NCBI GenBank assembly: GCA_905221605.1
Contig: CAJNDS010000065.1
Coordinates: forward strand, 176,001-240,000
DNA length: 64,000 bases
Direction: 5' to 3'
DNA from: Symbiodinium natans
Lineage: Eukaryota; Sar; Dinophyceae; Suessiales; Symbiodiniaceae
This document shows positions 44,216-52,196 of this stretch, piece by piece. The position numbers were made by a program, and so were the translations under genes. The first letter of the stretch is position 1. Every line of letters begins with the position of its first letter. The notes below the pieces were generated by a model. The model was not told where the DNA came from. It was given only the letters and a program-made list of their open reading frames with translations, and did not search any database.

Positions 44216-44491
44216 CTAGACTAGTCGCCTAGTCGCTATAGACGGACCATATCGACGTCTGCCATATGCAGTGTTGAAAGTCACTCACCTCTAGGCTTCT
44301 GTTTGTGACCGTCGTTCTGAAAGCATACTGCAACCCAACCAGAAAGAAACCTACGAAGGCGTGTCTAAAGTTTCACTGTTTCACTGACCAGTCCGAAATT
44401 TGTCCTATGGCAATTAATAGCCCGACTGTGAGCATTCTTTTCTGGCATCTGGCAACCCATCGCCAGGCTTTGGGTTCTGACTTGGCAACCC

Positions 44492-44719
44492 ATGTGCAGG
44501 CTCTGGAGCAGGCCGGGGTTGGATGGATCGCGTTTGGGAGGGGCTGAGAGGGCAGAGCGGAAATTGAGTCGGGTGGATGAGGGCTTGCTTGTTCGCAATT
44601 GCCTCAAGCATGGCTCTTGCGTGTTTTGGATGACAAGTAAGTTCCTGGCTAAGACAGGCTTGAAAGATGAGGGTTGGCTTGAAGACATTGATTGGCCTTT
44701 GGCATCATCCGGACGATGA
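44492..44719 (+). CDS. Unrecognised open frame, charged
   Basis: Reads LGGAERAERKLSRVDEGLLV then FLAKTGLKDEGWLEDIDWPL before TGA. Protein-like composition. It may be one exon of the same gene as the frames at 43784 and 44779, which lie on the same strand. Confidence 0.28.
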   Translation: MCRLWSRPGLDGSRLGGAERAERKLSRVDEGLLVRNCLKHGSCVFWMTSKFLAKTGLKDEGWLEDIDWPLASSGR

Positions 44720-44778
44720 TCGCTATGTGGATGATGCAGGGGATGACGAGGATGCAGTGATGACATGTCTAGTGCGCT

Positions 44779-45219
44779 GTGCAATTTGACTGGCAGGTCT
44801 CCCTTAAGACCTACAACGCTACATCAGAGATTTACGACCAAACAATCCAGAATAAGCCCCGAAGACCTTCCGTGGAGGTGTTGGAAGGTTTTGGTCAAGA
44901 GTCCGAGGAGGTCTCCAGGAGGCAGCGGAGGTATTTTGCCTGCGTTCTAAGGGGGAGGGAGTCTGCCCACCCAGAGGAGACTCACATGGGGTCAGTGCAC
45001 TTATGGCCAGCGTTGTGTGCCTGTGCTGTTGTGGAGAATGTCAAGCCAACATGCTCGTGCCGGGGCTTTTTGAGAGCTTTGCCTGCAGACACCCTTACTC
45101 TTCCAATCACAAAACATCTTTGCAACTGCATCAGATGCATCCGATACACAATACACAAATACAGTAATTATACAATTGTATACAATTGTTTTTTTCCGTT
45201 TTGTCAGGTGACAAGGTGA
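44779..45219 (+). CDS. Unrecognised 146-codon open frame
   Basis: After GGCAG with G the frame reads VSLKTYNATSEIYDQTIQNK, then VEVLEGFGQESEEVSRRQRR and a Cys-rich C-terminal half. The N-terminal part is convincing coding sequence; the part after about 45100 runs into TA-rich sequence and is probably intron. No family recognised. Confidence 0.32.
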   Translation: MQFDWQVSLKTYNATSEIYDQTIQNKPRRPSVEVLEGFGQESEEVSRRQRRYFACVLRGRESAHPEETHMGSVHLWPALCACAVVENVKPTCSCRGFLRALPADTLTLPITKHLCNCIRCIRYTIHKYSNYTIVYNCFFPFCQVTR

Positions 45220-45795
45220 ATTCCCGTCCCCCCCCAAGACTCCAGAGAATGTCTCGGCCGTGAAGGGACCCTGTGCTTGAAGCAGGTAAGAGGCGGTATC
45301 AACGAACATGTCAAGTGACGTGCTGCAACTGAAAACCACAGAGATACTGCCACCAGAACTTGCTTGATGTTCTGCATGTTGCCAGGCGAGCATCGATGAA
45401 TGATGGGATAGCGTTGCCTGGAAGATCTTGAGGGCTCTGTTTCGAGCATGCACATGACCGTCCGGTCAGACGGGGTAAGTGCAAATAAGATCGTGTAAGT
45501 ACACTTACAGCAGAGCTGGAAAAATTGCTCGTTGAGTCCGGGGCAGGCAGAGTCCAGGGAGAGTAGATGATCGAGTCACATCCAGTCATACTGGTAAGCG
45601 CCATTGTTCGAGGGGCACCCCTTCAAGCTTTGAGAAGCTTTCAGCGGACCGAAAAGCCAGGTGAGCAACGCGGGGTTTGAAGGTTGGGATGTGGGCGAGG
45701 ACTCCAACTATGACGCTAAGCGATTTGAGATGGTGCATGAATATATGTATTGAAGCAAGTAGGAGCCGCAAAATAAGAGATCTGAGATTAGGTTT

Positions 45796-46245
45796 TCAGT
45801 TTTCCGAGGAGCTTATACCTGGCACAAACATTTGAGAGCAGTATGCTAGATCCGAACAGTCCATCCTTTCCGGGCGGGCTGAGTAACGTAGTTTGCACAG
45901 CGGGGATAGACATCTGCGTGTCGTGGCCATGTTGATGCTGAAACGGCACATTATTTCTTGAGACATGCTGCACGAGGCTACAAGCATGAGAGCAGGATGA
46001 CTCCATGTATTTGTTCTGTATACATTATACATGCAAAAGAGTGCCTCACCTGTAGACATGGCAGGGTCGGTCCGAGGGTTAGTCATGAGATCTGTTTTGG
46101 GAATTATAGCAGTTAATGCTTGAACTTGCGCATGGTGTGGATGCCACTGTGGGCCCTTCCTGCTGGTGGACTCTGCCGCATCTGGTGAGTCCTCCTCAAC
46201 TGAACCGCTACTACGGCCACCAAGGCACCAAACAGAGCAAAGCAT
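45796..46245 (-). CDS. Unrecognised 149-codon open frame
   Basis: Starts MLCSVWCLGGRSSGSVEEDS and contains PDAAESTSRKGPQWHPHHAQ. Met- and Cys-rich C-terminal half. It lies upstream of, and divergent from, the EEP gene, so it could be a divergent gene or chance. Confidence 0.22.
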   Translation of the reverse strand: MLCSVWCLGGRSSGSVEEDSPDAAESTSRKGPQWHPHHAQVQALTAIIPKTDLMTNPRTDPAMSTGEALFCMYNVYRTNTWSHPALMLVASCSMSQEIMCRFSINMATTRRCLSPLCKLRYSARPERMDCSDLAYCSQMFVPGISSSEN

Positions 46246-46515
46246 TTCATTTATTTAATTATTGCCATTGCTGAATCTCTCGGACACCTTCGGGTCTCAC
46301 CTGTTGAAGGTCCGGGCCGCTCTCACAGCCAGGAGGGGCGCGCGGGAGCGCGTCGGCACCCACGCACAGCGCTGCCGACCGCAGCGCTGCCGCCAACGCT
46401 GCTCTCTGGAGGCTTTGGATTGGCGCAGGGCCCTCAGATGCACGCAGAGTGCGCCGAATGGCCCAAATATTATGCCCGCTGGGCCTCCTCAATGGCACAG
46501 TGCATCCTTTCGTGA

Positions 46516-49500
46516 AGGCTTCTTAGACGGCGGGCTTCGGCATGGCGAGGGGCGTTCGACCCTCGCGGCCGTGCATCGCGACGAGCACAAGGAGGACAAG
46601 GCACGGGCGAGACTCGCATGGACATCGTTTGCCACGTCGTGGGAGGCAATGCCCAGTCAGCTCATGTGCGGGTGGTCACGTACAACGTGCTCTCACCAAC
46701 GCTTTGCTCCCCGAATCGATTTCCACACTGCCGGTCAGAGGACTTGTGGTTGCGATGCATGTGGCTCAGGCAAAGGGAGCTGGAAGAGAAATTGTCAGTT
46801 TGTGTGCTTGCGAGGATCTGCTAGAATCTTTCAGAATCTTGGCTCGCTTCTGGTGCGCGCCAACTGGGCTCCCGGTTTGCACGCCCGCTCTGTGCGATCA
46901 CACTGCTCACCTGAATGTCAACCTACATGCCGCCATTGGTCACTGAGGATGGCCGCGCCTCATCGCCCAGCAGGAGCCTCACGTTGTGCTGCCGAGGTGT
47001 GCCAGTGCTGATAAACTTGTGGATGGTGTGGTGAATTGTGGTGAGTCCCCAAGGCTCGAGGCTGCGCTAGCGGACTCCGTTCCCACAGCGCCTCCTCTAA
47101 CAACGGCTTATGCCAGAGCACATCAGACTTTCGACAGGCGCAGGATTATGCAGAGTTGCACTGCCCGAGGTGTTCTGTTTGCAGGAGGTGGGAGAGCCTC
47201 GAAGTGTGTGCACTTCTTGAACTGTGCTCGTCGGAAGCTGCGTGTGCTTGTGTAACTCTTGTGTCCAAGCATAATTATGAGGTGGATGAGCTCTGGGCAG
47301 GCAAGTTGCACGCATACTTCCAAAGGCGAGGCTGGCACTTTGCCCCTCGGAAGAACTTCAGAGGATTTGGCGAGACTGGGATCCTCTGGGGTACTTGTAG
47401 TTTCTGGGGTCACACTGTGAGGGTTCGCTGAGCCGATCTGAGCCGAATGAGGCCTATGCCATGACGCCCCTGACGCCACTCGGATCTACTCGGTGTATCT
47501 TGGTGCCATGGCCGGTGGCCAATGCTGCTTCCCCACTGGACCCGCAAGGTATTTTCCACCAATTGGTGTGGCCTTGGCTTTTCCCAGTGATATTGAGCTC
47601 GAGGCCGGCAGCTCAGCTCTGCAGTTGTTCAGTGCATGTTCCATACCATGCTTCGTCACAGCAATGTGTGTCATGTGTGTGCTGGGTGAGGAGATCATCA
47701 TGGTCCGTCCCGCTGGGCAGTTGCATCTGGACAGCATGGATAGCGAGGAGACGGTGTGATGGACTCAATAGACTGATAAGATAGGCGTCGACGTGAGGGT
47801 GTGCTATGTGTGTGTTTCAGACCTCTTTGGGGGGGGAAGCGCAAAGGAAGCTAACGTCCCGCTCGTCCACCCGTTGGCAGCGGTTCAAGGCTGGGCAGCG
47901 GATGGTTTTAATAGCTGACTTGCCAACGCTTGGAGAAGGACTGGCTTTTTCCCCAGCGCGCACGGGACGAGGCCATGTTGCGCCACTTTGCACTCTTCAG
48001 ACCCATCAATGTCAGAGAGGCTAGAGCGGCTAGAGAGTCCCGCGTTCTCAGGGAGCAGCCTGGGTTCTTGCAGCTCGAAAGCAGTCACTTGACCCAAGCA
48101 TTCCAGCTCTTCTGGGACATCTACACCCACTGCATGCCATCCGACTGCTCATGCATGCAACAGCTCTCCATAAAACAGTTGCCCCCACGATGCAGCAGAA
48201 ACCCTGCAGCATCAGACGATACGTTTAATTTCATTTAATAGTGCTACATGTTCTCGAGAAGAAGTCTCAAGTTCTATCAGAATGAGCAAACTCCTACAAT
48301 CTGCAACAGAAAAGTGAGGCAAAGTGAGTCTGCTCCACTTCTTACAGTGGAAACCGCGCATAAGAAAGCAAATCTCTGAGGCGTCCCCGCGCCATATGAC
48401 AAAATGTGAAATAGGTAGCTTGAGGCAGGCCACTGCAGTGTAGATCTGTTTTGACATCTCAGGAATCGGCTACTGGCAGCAAGGCTGAAGGCAGCGTTGC
48501 GATCGAGTTAGACGTCACGGCAGCAGGGCCATGTGGGTGACAGGTGAAGTGCGAGTCCAAGAGCTTCATCGCTGCTACGTACCACATGCCGTGCTTGTTC
48601 GATGAACCGGTGCAGAGGCTTTGGTCTCATGACTCATGCTTCATTCCTTAATCCTTTCCTGTGCAGACTTCACTGATCTCCCATGACTTCCTACAGGTGC
48701 CTGATTTCACAGCAGGCTGCCTGTTTTCATATCGTTTTGCAATCGGCTGGGAGTCACAGGGTTTGGCTTGTAACAGGTCCCGGGAAGGTCACCCGCAACA
48801 AAGCTTGCATTAAACGGGTCAGGAAGTCGGTTCCGCGGTAAACCTTCTCCGTGACAAGGCCTTCGTACTTATCTAACCTACCAATGTCATTCAACATCTT
48901 GTGAGGTTAAGGCATTGTTGAAAGCGCGGCATCCTCAACGGCAGACGATGGTTGAAACAGTGTTGAATGCAAACCTGCTTCGGCACTAAACCTTTACACG
49001 TAGAAACCCTTTCTCTGGCAGAGGGAGGGGGACCCCCACGGCCCGCGGCAGGGGGTTTTCAACCCATAGCCAAAATGTATATTGCCATGCACTGTGCGTG
49101 GCCCCAGGCAGGCAAAGGCAATCCACGCAATGCTGCTGCGGGATGCCCTGATGCTGCGATTCCCGCAGGCGAGCACATGCGAGCACACAGTCTCCAATAG
49201 TCTCCATATATGATGTCACTCAGTTCTTTTGGAGAGGAGCGGCTGGTCTTAGCCGGAGACTTTAACACGAAGCCAGAGGACACATCATGAGCTGAGACAT
49301 ATTGGGACAATGACACGCGCATACAGGGAGTGGAGGGAGAGTGCGTTGCTTTTTAAGATTTTTTTCGGATTTTAGAGGACTCCGAGCTCGAAGTGCTGAT
49401 GGAAGGGCAGCTTTCGGAAATGGACGTGGGCCAGTCAAGATTCCTCGCCTTTCGCGCATTCGAGGGCCAGAAGGGGCCAGAGAGTGCCAGCGCACTGCGT

Positions 49501-50201
49501 CGCTGCGTTGAACGCTAAGAGCAAGGTGGCCTGGCCAGCGGCGTTGGAGGATCAGGGTCTCGACTTCGCACGCTGGCAGGTGTCACTGGTGTCACATGGT
49601 GTCACATGGCGACGTCGTGATGTTTCATCGGACTCCATTGTACGGCCTTTAATGGAGAGGCCGGGCCACTCCAACTGCACAATGCCTACGCGCACTGCAA
49701 CCTGGCACGGTCCTTGCATGTCCTGGCTGTGTGTGGCTGAAGGATGATAAGGATGCAAGGATGTACTTGAAAAGCTGTCCCCTTGAGAATGCACCCCTCC
49801 GATGGAAAGGACTACACCAACTATGCTTGGATTGAGGGAAGTCGGGCACTCACATCGTCTTTGCTCATTGTGACTGCCTTCGGCCTTCGTCTGGAACCTG
49901 AAGTAGATCGTCAAATGTCACGAATATGTAACGGATGCCATGGAAGACCTGGCAGAGTTTGCAACCGCTTGCCCTGGTGCCAGGTCCGGCCCCCTTTCGG
50001 GCGACCTTAGACTACATCTTCACCACTTCGCCCATCGAGGCACACCATGGCATATCGCATTTTTTATATTTTTTTCAGCCATCAGATGCGCACGTTTGCG
50101 GTGTGGCGCTTGCCATTGTGGCCCCATGCAGGTGGTGCAAGTCCTTACCCCGCCCCAAGTGCCGCTCGGGGCTCCCGTTCTTCCTACGGCTGAGCCGCCT
50201 G
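46516..50201 (+). CDS. EEP-superfamily (endonuclease/exonuclease/phosphatase) hydrolase, spliced, at least 13 exons
   Basis: Reading in order, the exons give the EEP signatures: VVTYNVLSP (strand 1, catalytic Asn), then SPNRFPHC, VFCLQE (metal-binding Glu), GKLHAYFQRRGWHF, IGVALAFPSD, ATYHMPCLF (active-site His region), LVLAGDFNTKP (catalytic Asp/Asn), YTNYAW and TLDYIF. All are in the family's canonical order. The family is known for metal-dependent phosphodiester or phosphate cleavage (CCR4/nocturnin-like deadenylases, phosphatases, nucleases); the substrate cannot be told here. The conserved TNYAW and LDYIF tail resembles a subgroup common in algae. The upstream frame is open from about 46516 and gives a basic N-terminal segment, so the start codon is uncertain (ATG at 46618 is one option). 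Part of the protein between exons 1 and 2, 6 and 7, and 9 and 10 was not found, and the final SDH-type motif was not located after 50201. Adjacent on the same strand is a sulfotransferase gene. Confidence 0.82.
46618..46733 (+). CDS. EEP gene, exon 1 (strand VVTYNVLSP)
   Basis: Frame beginning at ATG 46618 reads through VRVVTYNVLSPTLCSPNRFP to HC. This matches the first beta strand and catalytic Asn of the EEP fold. The same frame is open back to 46516, adding a basic stretch. The 3' end is uncertain: a GT donor follows at 46734, but RSEDL after it also resembles the family, so the exon may extend to a GA donor at 46741. Confidence 0.75.
47144..47187 (+). CDS. EEP gene, exon with VFCLQE metal-binding motif
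   Basis: Reads LPEVFCLQE and ends at GAG before a GTGGGA donor. The Glu of LQE is the Mg-binding residue of the EEP family. The 5' end is uncertain; an AG followed by G lies at 47142-47144, but the frame is open further upstream. The intron to the next exon is 94 nt. Confidence 0.7.
47282..47341 (+). CDS. EEP gene, exon GKLHAYFQRRGWHF
   Basis: Starts after AG with G and reads VDELWAGKLHAYFQRRGWHF (20 codons). It joins in phase 0 to LQE of the preceding exon, giving the family's LQEV. It ends before GCCCCT, a GC donor; the following intron is 110 nt. Confidence 0.75.
47452..47492 (+). CDS. EEP gene, 41-nt exon AYAMTPLTPLGSTR
   Basis: A small exon that follows AG with G and ends with two bases of a codon before a GTGTAT donor. 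It enters at phase 0 and leaves at phase 2, exactly what the neighbouring exons need. Confidence 0.55.
47549..47603 (+). CDS. EEP gene, exon IGVALAFPSD
   Basis: Begins with the single base that completes the split codon, then reads YFPPIGVALAFPSDIELE. It corresponds to the family's GVALAFP strand and ends before a GC donor (GCCGGC). The upstream intron is only 56 nt. Confidence 0.65.
47821..47913 (+). CDS. EEP gene, exon with TRWQRFKAGQRMVLI
   Basis: Follows a pyrimidine-rich stretch and CAG. Reads 31 codons ending TRWQRFKAGQRMVLI, resembling the W..A..R.N helix-strand that precedes the family's YHMPC strand. Phase 0 at both ends. The 3' end before GCTGAC (GC donor) is tentative. A family-like exon between here and 48544 was not found. 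Confidence 0.5.
48544..48609 (+). CDS. EEP gene, exon ATYHMPCLF
   Basis: Starts after CAG with G and reads VKCESKSFIAATYHMPCLFD followed by EP. ATYHMPC is diagnostic of this EEP subgroup. It ends before GTGCAG. Confidence 0.75.
49067..49107 (+). CDS. EEP gene, probable exon MYIAMHCAW
   Basis: Reads AKMYIAMHCAWPQ and resembles the family's short hydrophobic strand with His (VM.IH.AL). It ends before a GC donor (GCAGGC). The start is uncertain because the phase from the previous exon is not resolved. Confidence 0.45.
49201..49278 (+). CDS. EEP gene, exon LVLAGDFNTKP
   Basis: Follows AATAG and reads SPYMMSLSSFGEERLVLAGD then FNTKPE. AGDFN carries the catalytic Asp and Asn of the EEP fold. The proposed end at GAG before GACACA would be a GA donor. 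Confidence 0.75.
49660..49691 (+). CDS. EEP gene, 32-nt exon AGPLQLHNAYA
   Basis: Starts after AG with G, reads AGPLQLHNAY and two bases of the next codon, and ends before a GC donor. It matches the family's P.RSAYA helix preceding TNYAW. The intron to the next exon is 96 nt. Confidence 0.65.
49788..49837 (+). CDS. EEP gene, exon YTNYAW
   Basis: One base completes the split Ala codon, then the exon reads MHPSDGKDYTNYAWIE plus one base. YTNYAW is strongly conserved in this EEP subgroup. The donor is GA (GAAGTC). Confidence 0.75.
49984..50039 (+). CDS. EEP gene, exon TLDYIF
   Basis: Two bases complete a Gly codon, then PAPFRATLDYIFTTSPIE. LDYIF is the conserved strand near the C-terminus. Ends before GCACAC (GC donor); the intron is 92 nt. 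Confidence 0.78.
50132..50201 (+). CDS. EEP gene, last recognised exon LPTAEPP
   Basis: Starts after CAG with G, reads VVQVLTPPQVPLGAPVLPTA then EPP. This resembles the family's segment before the terminal SDH active-site motif. A GT lies at the 3' end; the terminal exon with SDH was not found. Confidence 0.6.
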
Positions 50202-50613
50202 GTTGTCAATGGTATACGAGTCTACTTGGTAAGAGTGGGTCCAGCCATTTACTTCGGAACCCTCTCGGCCCGAGTCGGAAAATGTGAACCCCCGAAACGA
50301 AGAGCCATCTCCTCTCACTACAAAGCGGTATGCAGGGCGGCCTCCCGATAGCATACCAAACAAACCTCGACCATGTAAAACAAGATTCCGATGCTGGCTG
50401 CATTGGAGGCCGCAAACCCGAAAGCGTTAACCCTTGCTTGATCCTGTTTGTGTGCGAGTGTGAGTGTCTTAACCCATTCCAAAACGATGACGCATGATGA
50501 CACGCGCCCCTGCGATGCGGCTCGCCCAGCTGCACAGGAGGAAAAACGATGAGCTTGACATTGCTTTCATTTCTGGATTTCGATTGACACTCCTTGCGAT
50601 GCAGTTTGGCCAG

Positions 50614-51006
50614 ACTTCTTGGTCCCAAACTTGAGACCCTGATTTCGCCGGAGAGAGGCCTTCTTGGGCCCAGCTTGAAATCTTGGGCCCAACTTGAAAT
50701 CTTGGGCCCAACTTTTAACCCTGATTTCGGATGGGCCTTATTGGGCTCAACTTGAAACCCTGATTTCACCGGTTGGGCCTTCTTGGGCCAGCCCTGTTTT
50801 CGCCGGAGGGACGTTCTTGGGCCCAACTACGGACAAAGCAGGGTTCAAAGTTGGGTCCAAGAAAGCACCTCCGACGGAATCAGGGTTTGAAGTTGGGCCC
50901 GCTTCTTGGGCCCCTTCGGCGAAATCAGGGCTTCAAGTTGGAGGGGCCTTCTGGTGCCCAACTTGAGAAACCCGTGATTTCCCCAACTTGAAGCCCTGAC
51001 CAAACC
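50614..51006. repeat. Tandem repeat with a half-inverted (palindromic) arrangement
   Basis: Units built from TTGGGCCCAACTTGAAA and CCCTGATTTCGCCGGA with a GGGCCTTCTTGG link repeat several times from 50614 to about 50830. From about 50838 to 50945 the same unit occurs as its reverse complement (AATCAGGGTTTGAAGTTGGG, then TTCGGCGAAATCAGGGCTTC), and the end turns back again. It lies between the EEP and sulfotransferase genes. Confidence 0.8.
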
Positions 51007-51172
51007 CCTCAAACTTAAACTAATCTCTATGTATGGTGGCCAAGTCATCGGTGGTTAACCGGCTAGTCTCGTCAGCCGCCCCGCGGTTCGCCCCAGCTGT
51101 GCAAGAAGGAAAAAAGCTGAAAAGCTAATCTCCGAAGTTGTTACTCTGCAGTGTGGTTGGTCTGCTTGGCAG

Positions 51173-51604
51173 GTGGCAACAAAAATGATCTCATTTATGA
51201 GGTCAGATTTGAGATTTTTTCGTCGGCACGTGTCGACGTGGACACATGGCAAGGCTGCGCATTCTTTCTCAAACAGGACCTATCCAAACCCCCGAGCGCA
51301 GGTCGTCCGGCTGTGCGGCGGGGCGAACAAATTAATCCATCACATGTTTGCGTTGTGTTTGCCTCAGCTCAGTTTTCCGACTCTGGACTCTGACCCGGTT
51401 TCCGGTTACAGTATCACTCAATTTCCTCACCCCTTCGAAATTCAGATGTTGTTGGACATGGTGTCGAGCCTCCTCGGATGCGAGTTTCCAGAGATCGAGG
51501 CAGCCGTCAGACCACGTCTTGCTCGCGGCAGACCTGTCCCTGTGAATCAGCTCGGCGGCGGCTCGGAGAATGTTTGAAGTGGACTTGAAAGCGACAACGG
51601 TCAA
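51173..51604. CDS. Open frames on both strands between the two identified genes
   Basis: Plus frame (51173-51577) ends PFEIQMLLDMVSSLLGCEFP then EIEAAVRPRLARG. Minus frame (51332-51604) reads MTVVAFKSTSNILRAAAELI then WSDGCLDLWKLASEEARHHV. Both look protein-like and they are each other's shadow, so one exon on one strand is likely. Neither matches the EEP or sulfotransferase families. Confidence 0.22.
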
Positions 51605-52134
51605 ATCTGCTTCTGGCCGCTAGAGTTTGCACAGACTAGTAGAGTAATTATTAGAGAGGATGGTGGCAACTCGGTTGACGGCCTGAGTTGATGCTGGCGC
51701 TCCGAAAATGCAACTGGCACAAATGTGGCACTCTTGCAGTAGCAATTGTGGACCGGTTGTAGGTTCGCTTCACAAGATCTGCCATATATAGCACAAATGA
51801 CTGCCATTTACGAAGGTAAGGCTTGTATTTCGTGCAATGCGGTGCACTGTCTATCGAAAGTATATGCATGCAGGGAGTCAAAACGCCATTTAATTATCTG
51901 TCTCCGTGTGGAGTGCTCGGGCCGAGAGCTTGCAACGAGATCTGTGCATGTCGCAGCTGTTCGCCGATCACCGTAACCCCCTTCGTGATGTATCTCGAGA
52001 AATCCATGGGCATGAATCTGCAGCACGGGCACCACAAGAGAACAATGAACCGACAGTTTTCAAAGTGCGACTCCATGTCCCATGTGTGTCATGGCAGCTT
52101 TCTGGTGACCTTGGCCACGGCGGCAGCGTTTCAG

Positions 52135-52196
52135 GTCCTGGATGTCGGGCCTCCACGGACAGGCACGCAAACGACCCTTGGCAGAGTGGATGCGAG
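52135..52196 (+). CDS. Sulfotransferase gene, P-loop exon
   Basis: Reads VLDVGPPRTGTQTTLGRVDA, following TTTCAG. The PPRTGT loop binds the 5'-phosphosulfate of PAPS. It ends with two bases of an Arg codon before GATATA, a GA donor that restores frame with the next exon. The upstream frame is also open (51823-52134), so this may be the end of a longer first exon. Confidence 0.72.

Noticed and set aside
46259-46498. Minus-strand 79-codon frame just upstream of the EEP gene
   Set aside because: It overlaps the GC-rich N-terminal region of the plus-strand gene and is more simply its shadow.
51332-51604. Minus-strand frame with a kinase-like VVAFKST and IHRD stretch
   Set aside because: IHRD is followed by RSAASK rather than the DxxxxN of a kinase catalytic loop, and no DFG is present.
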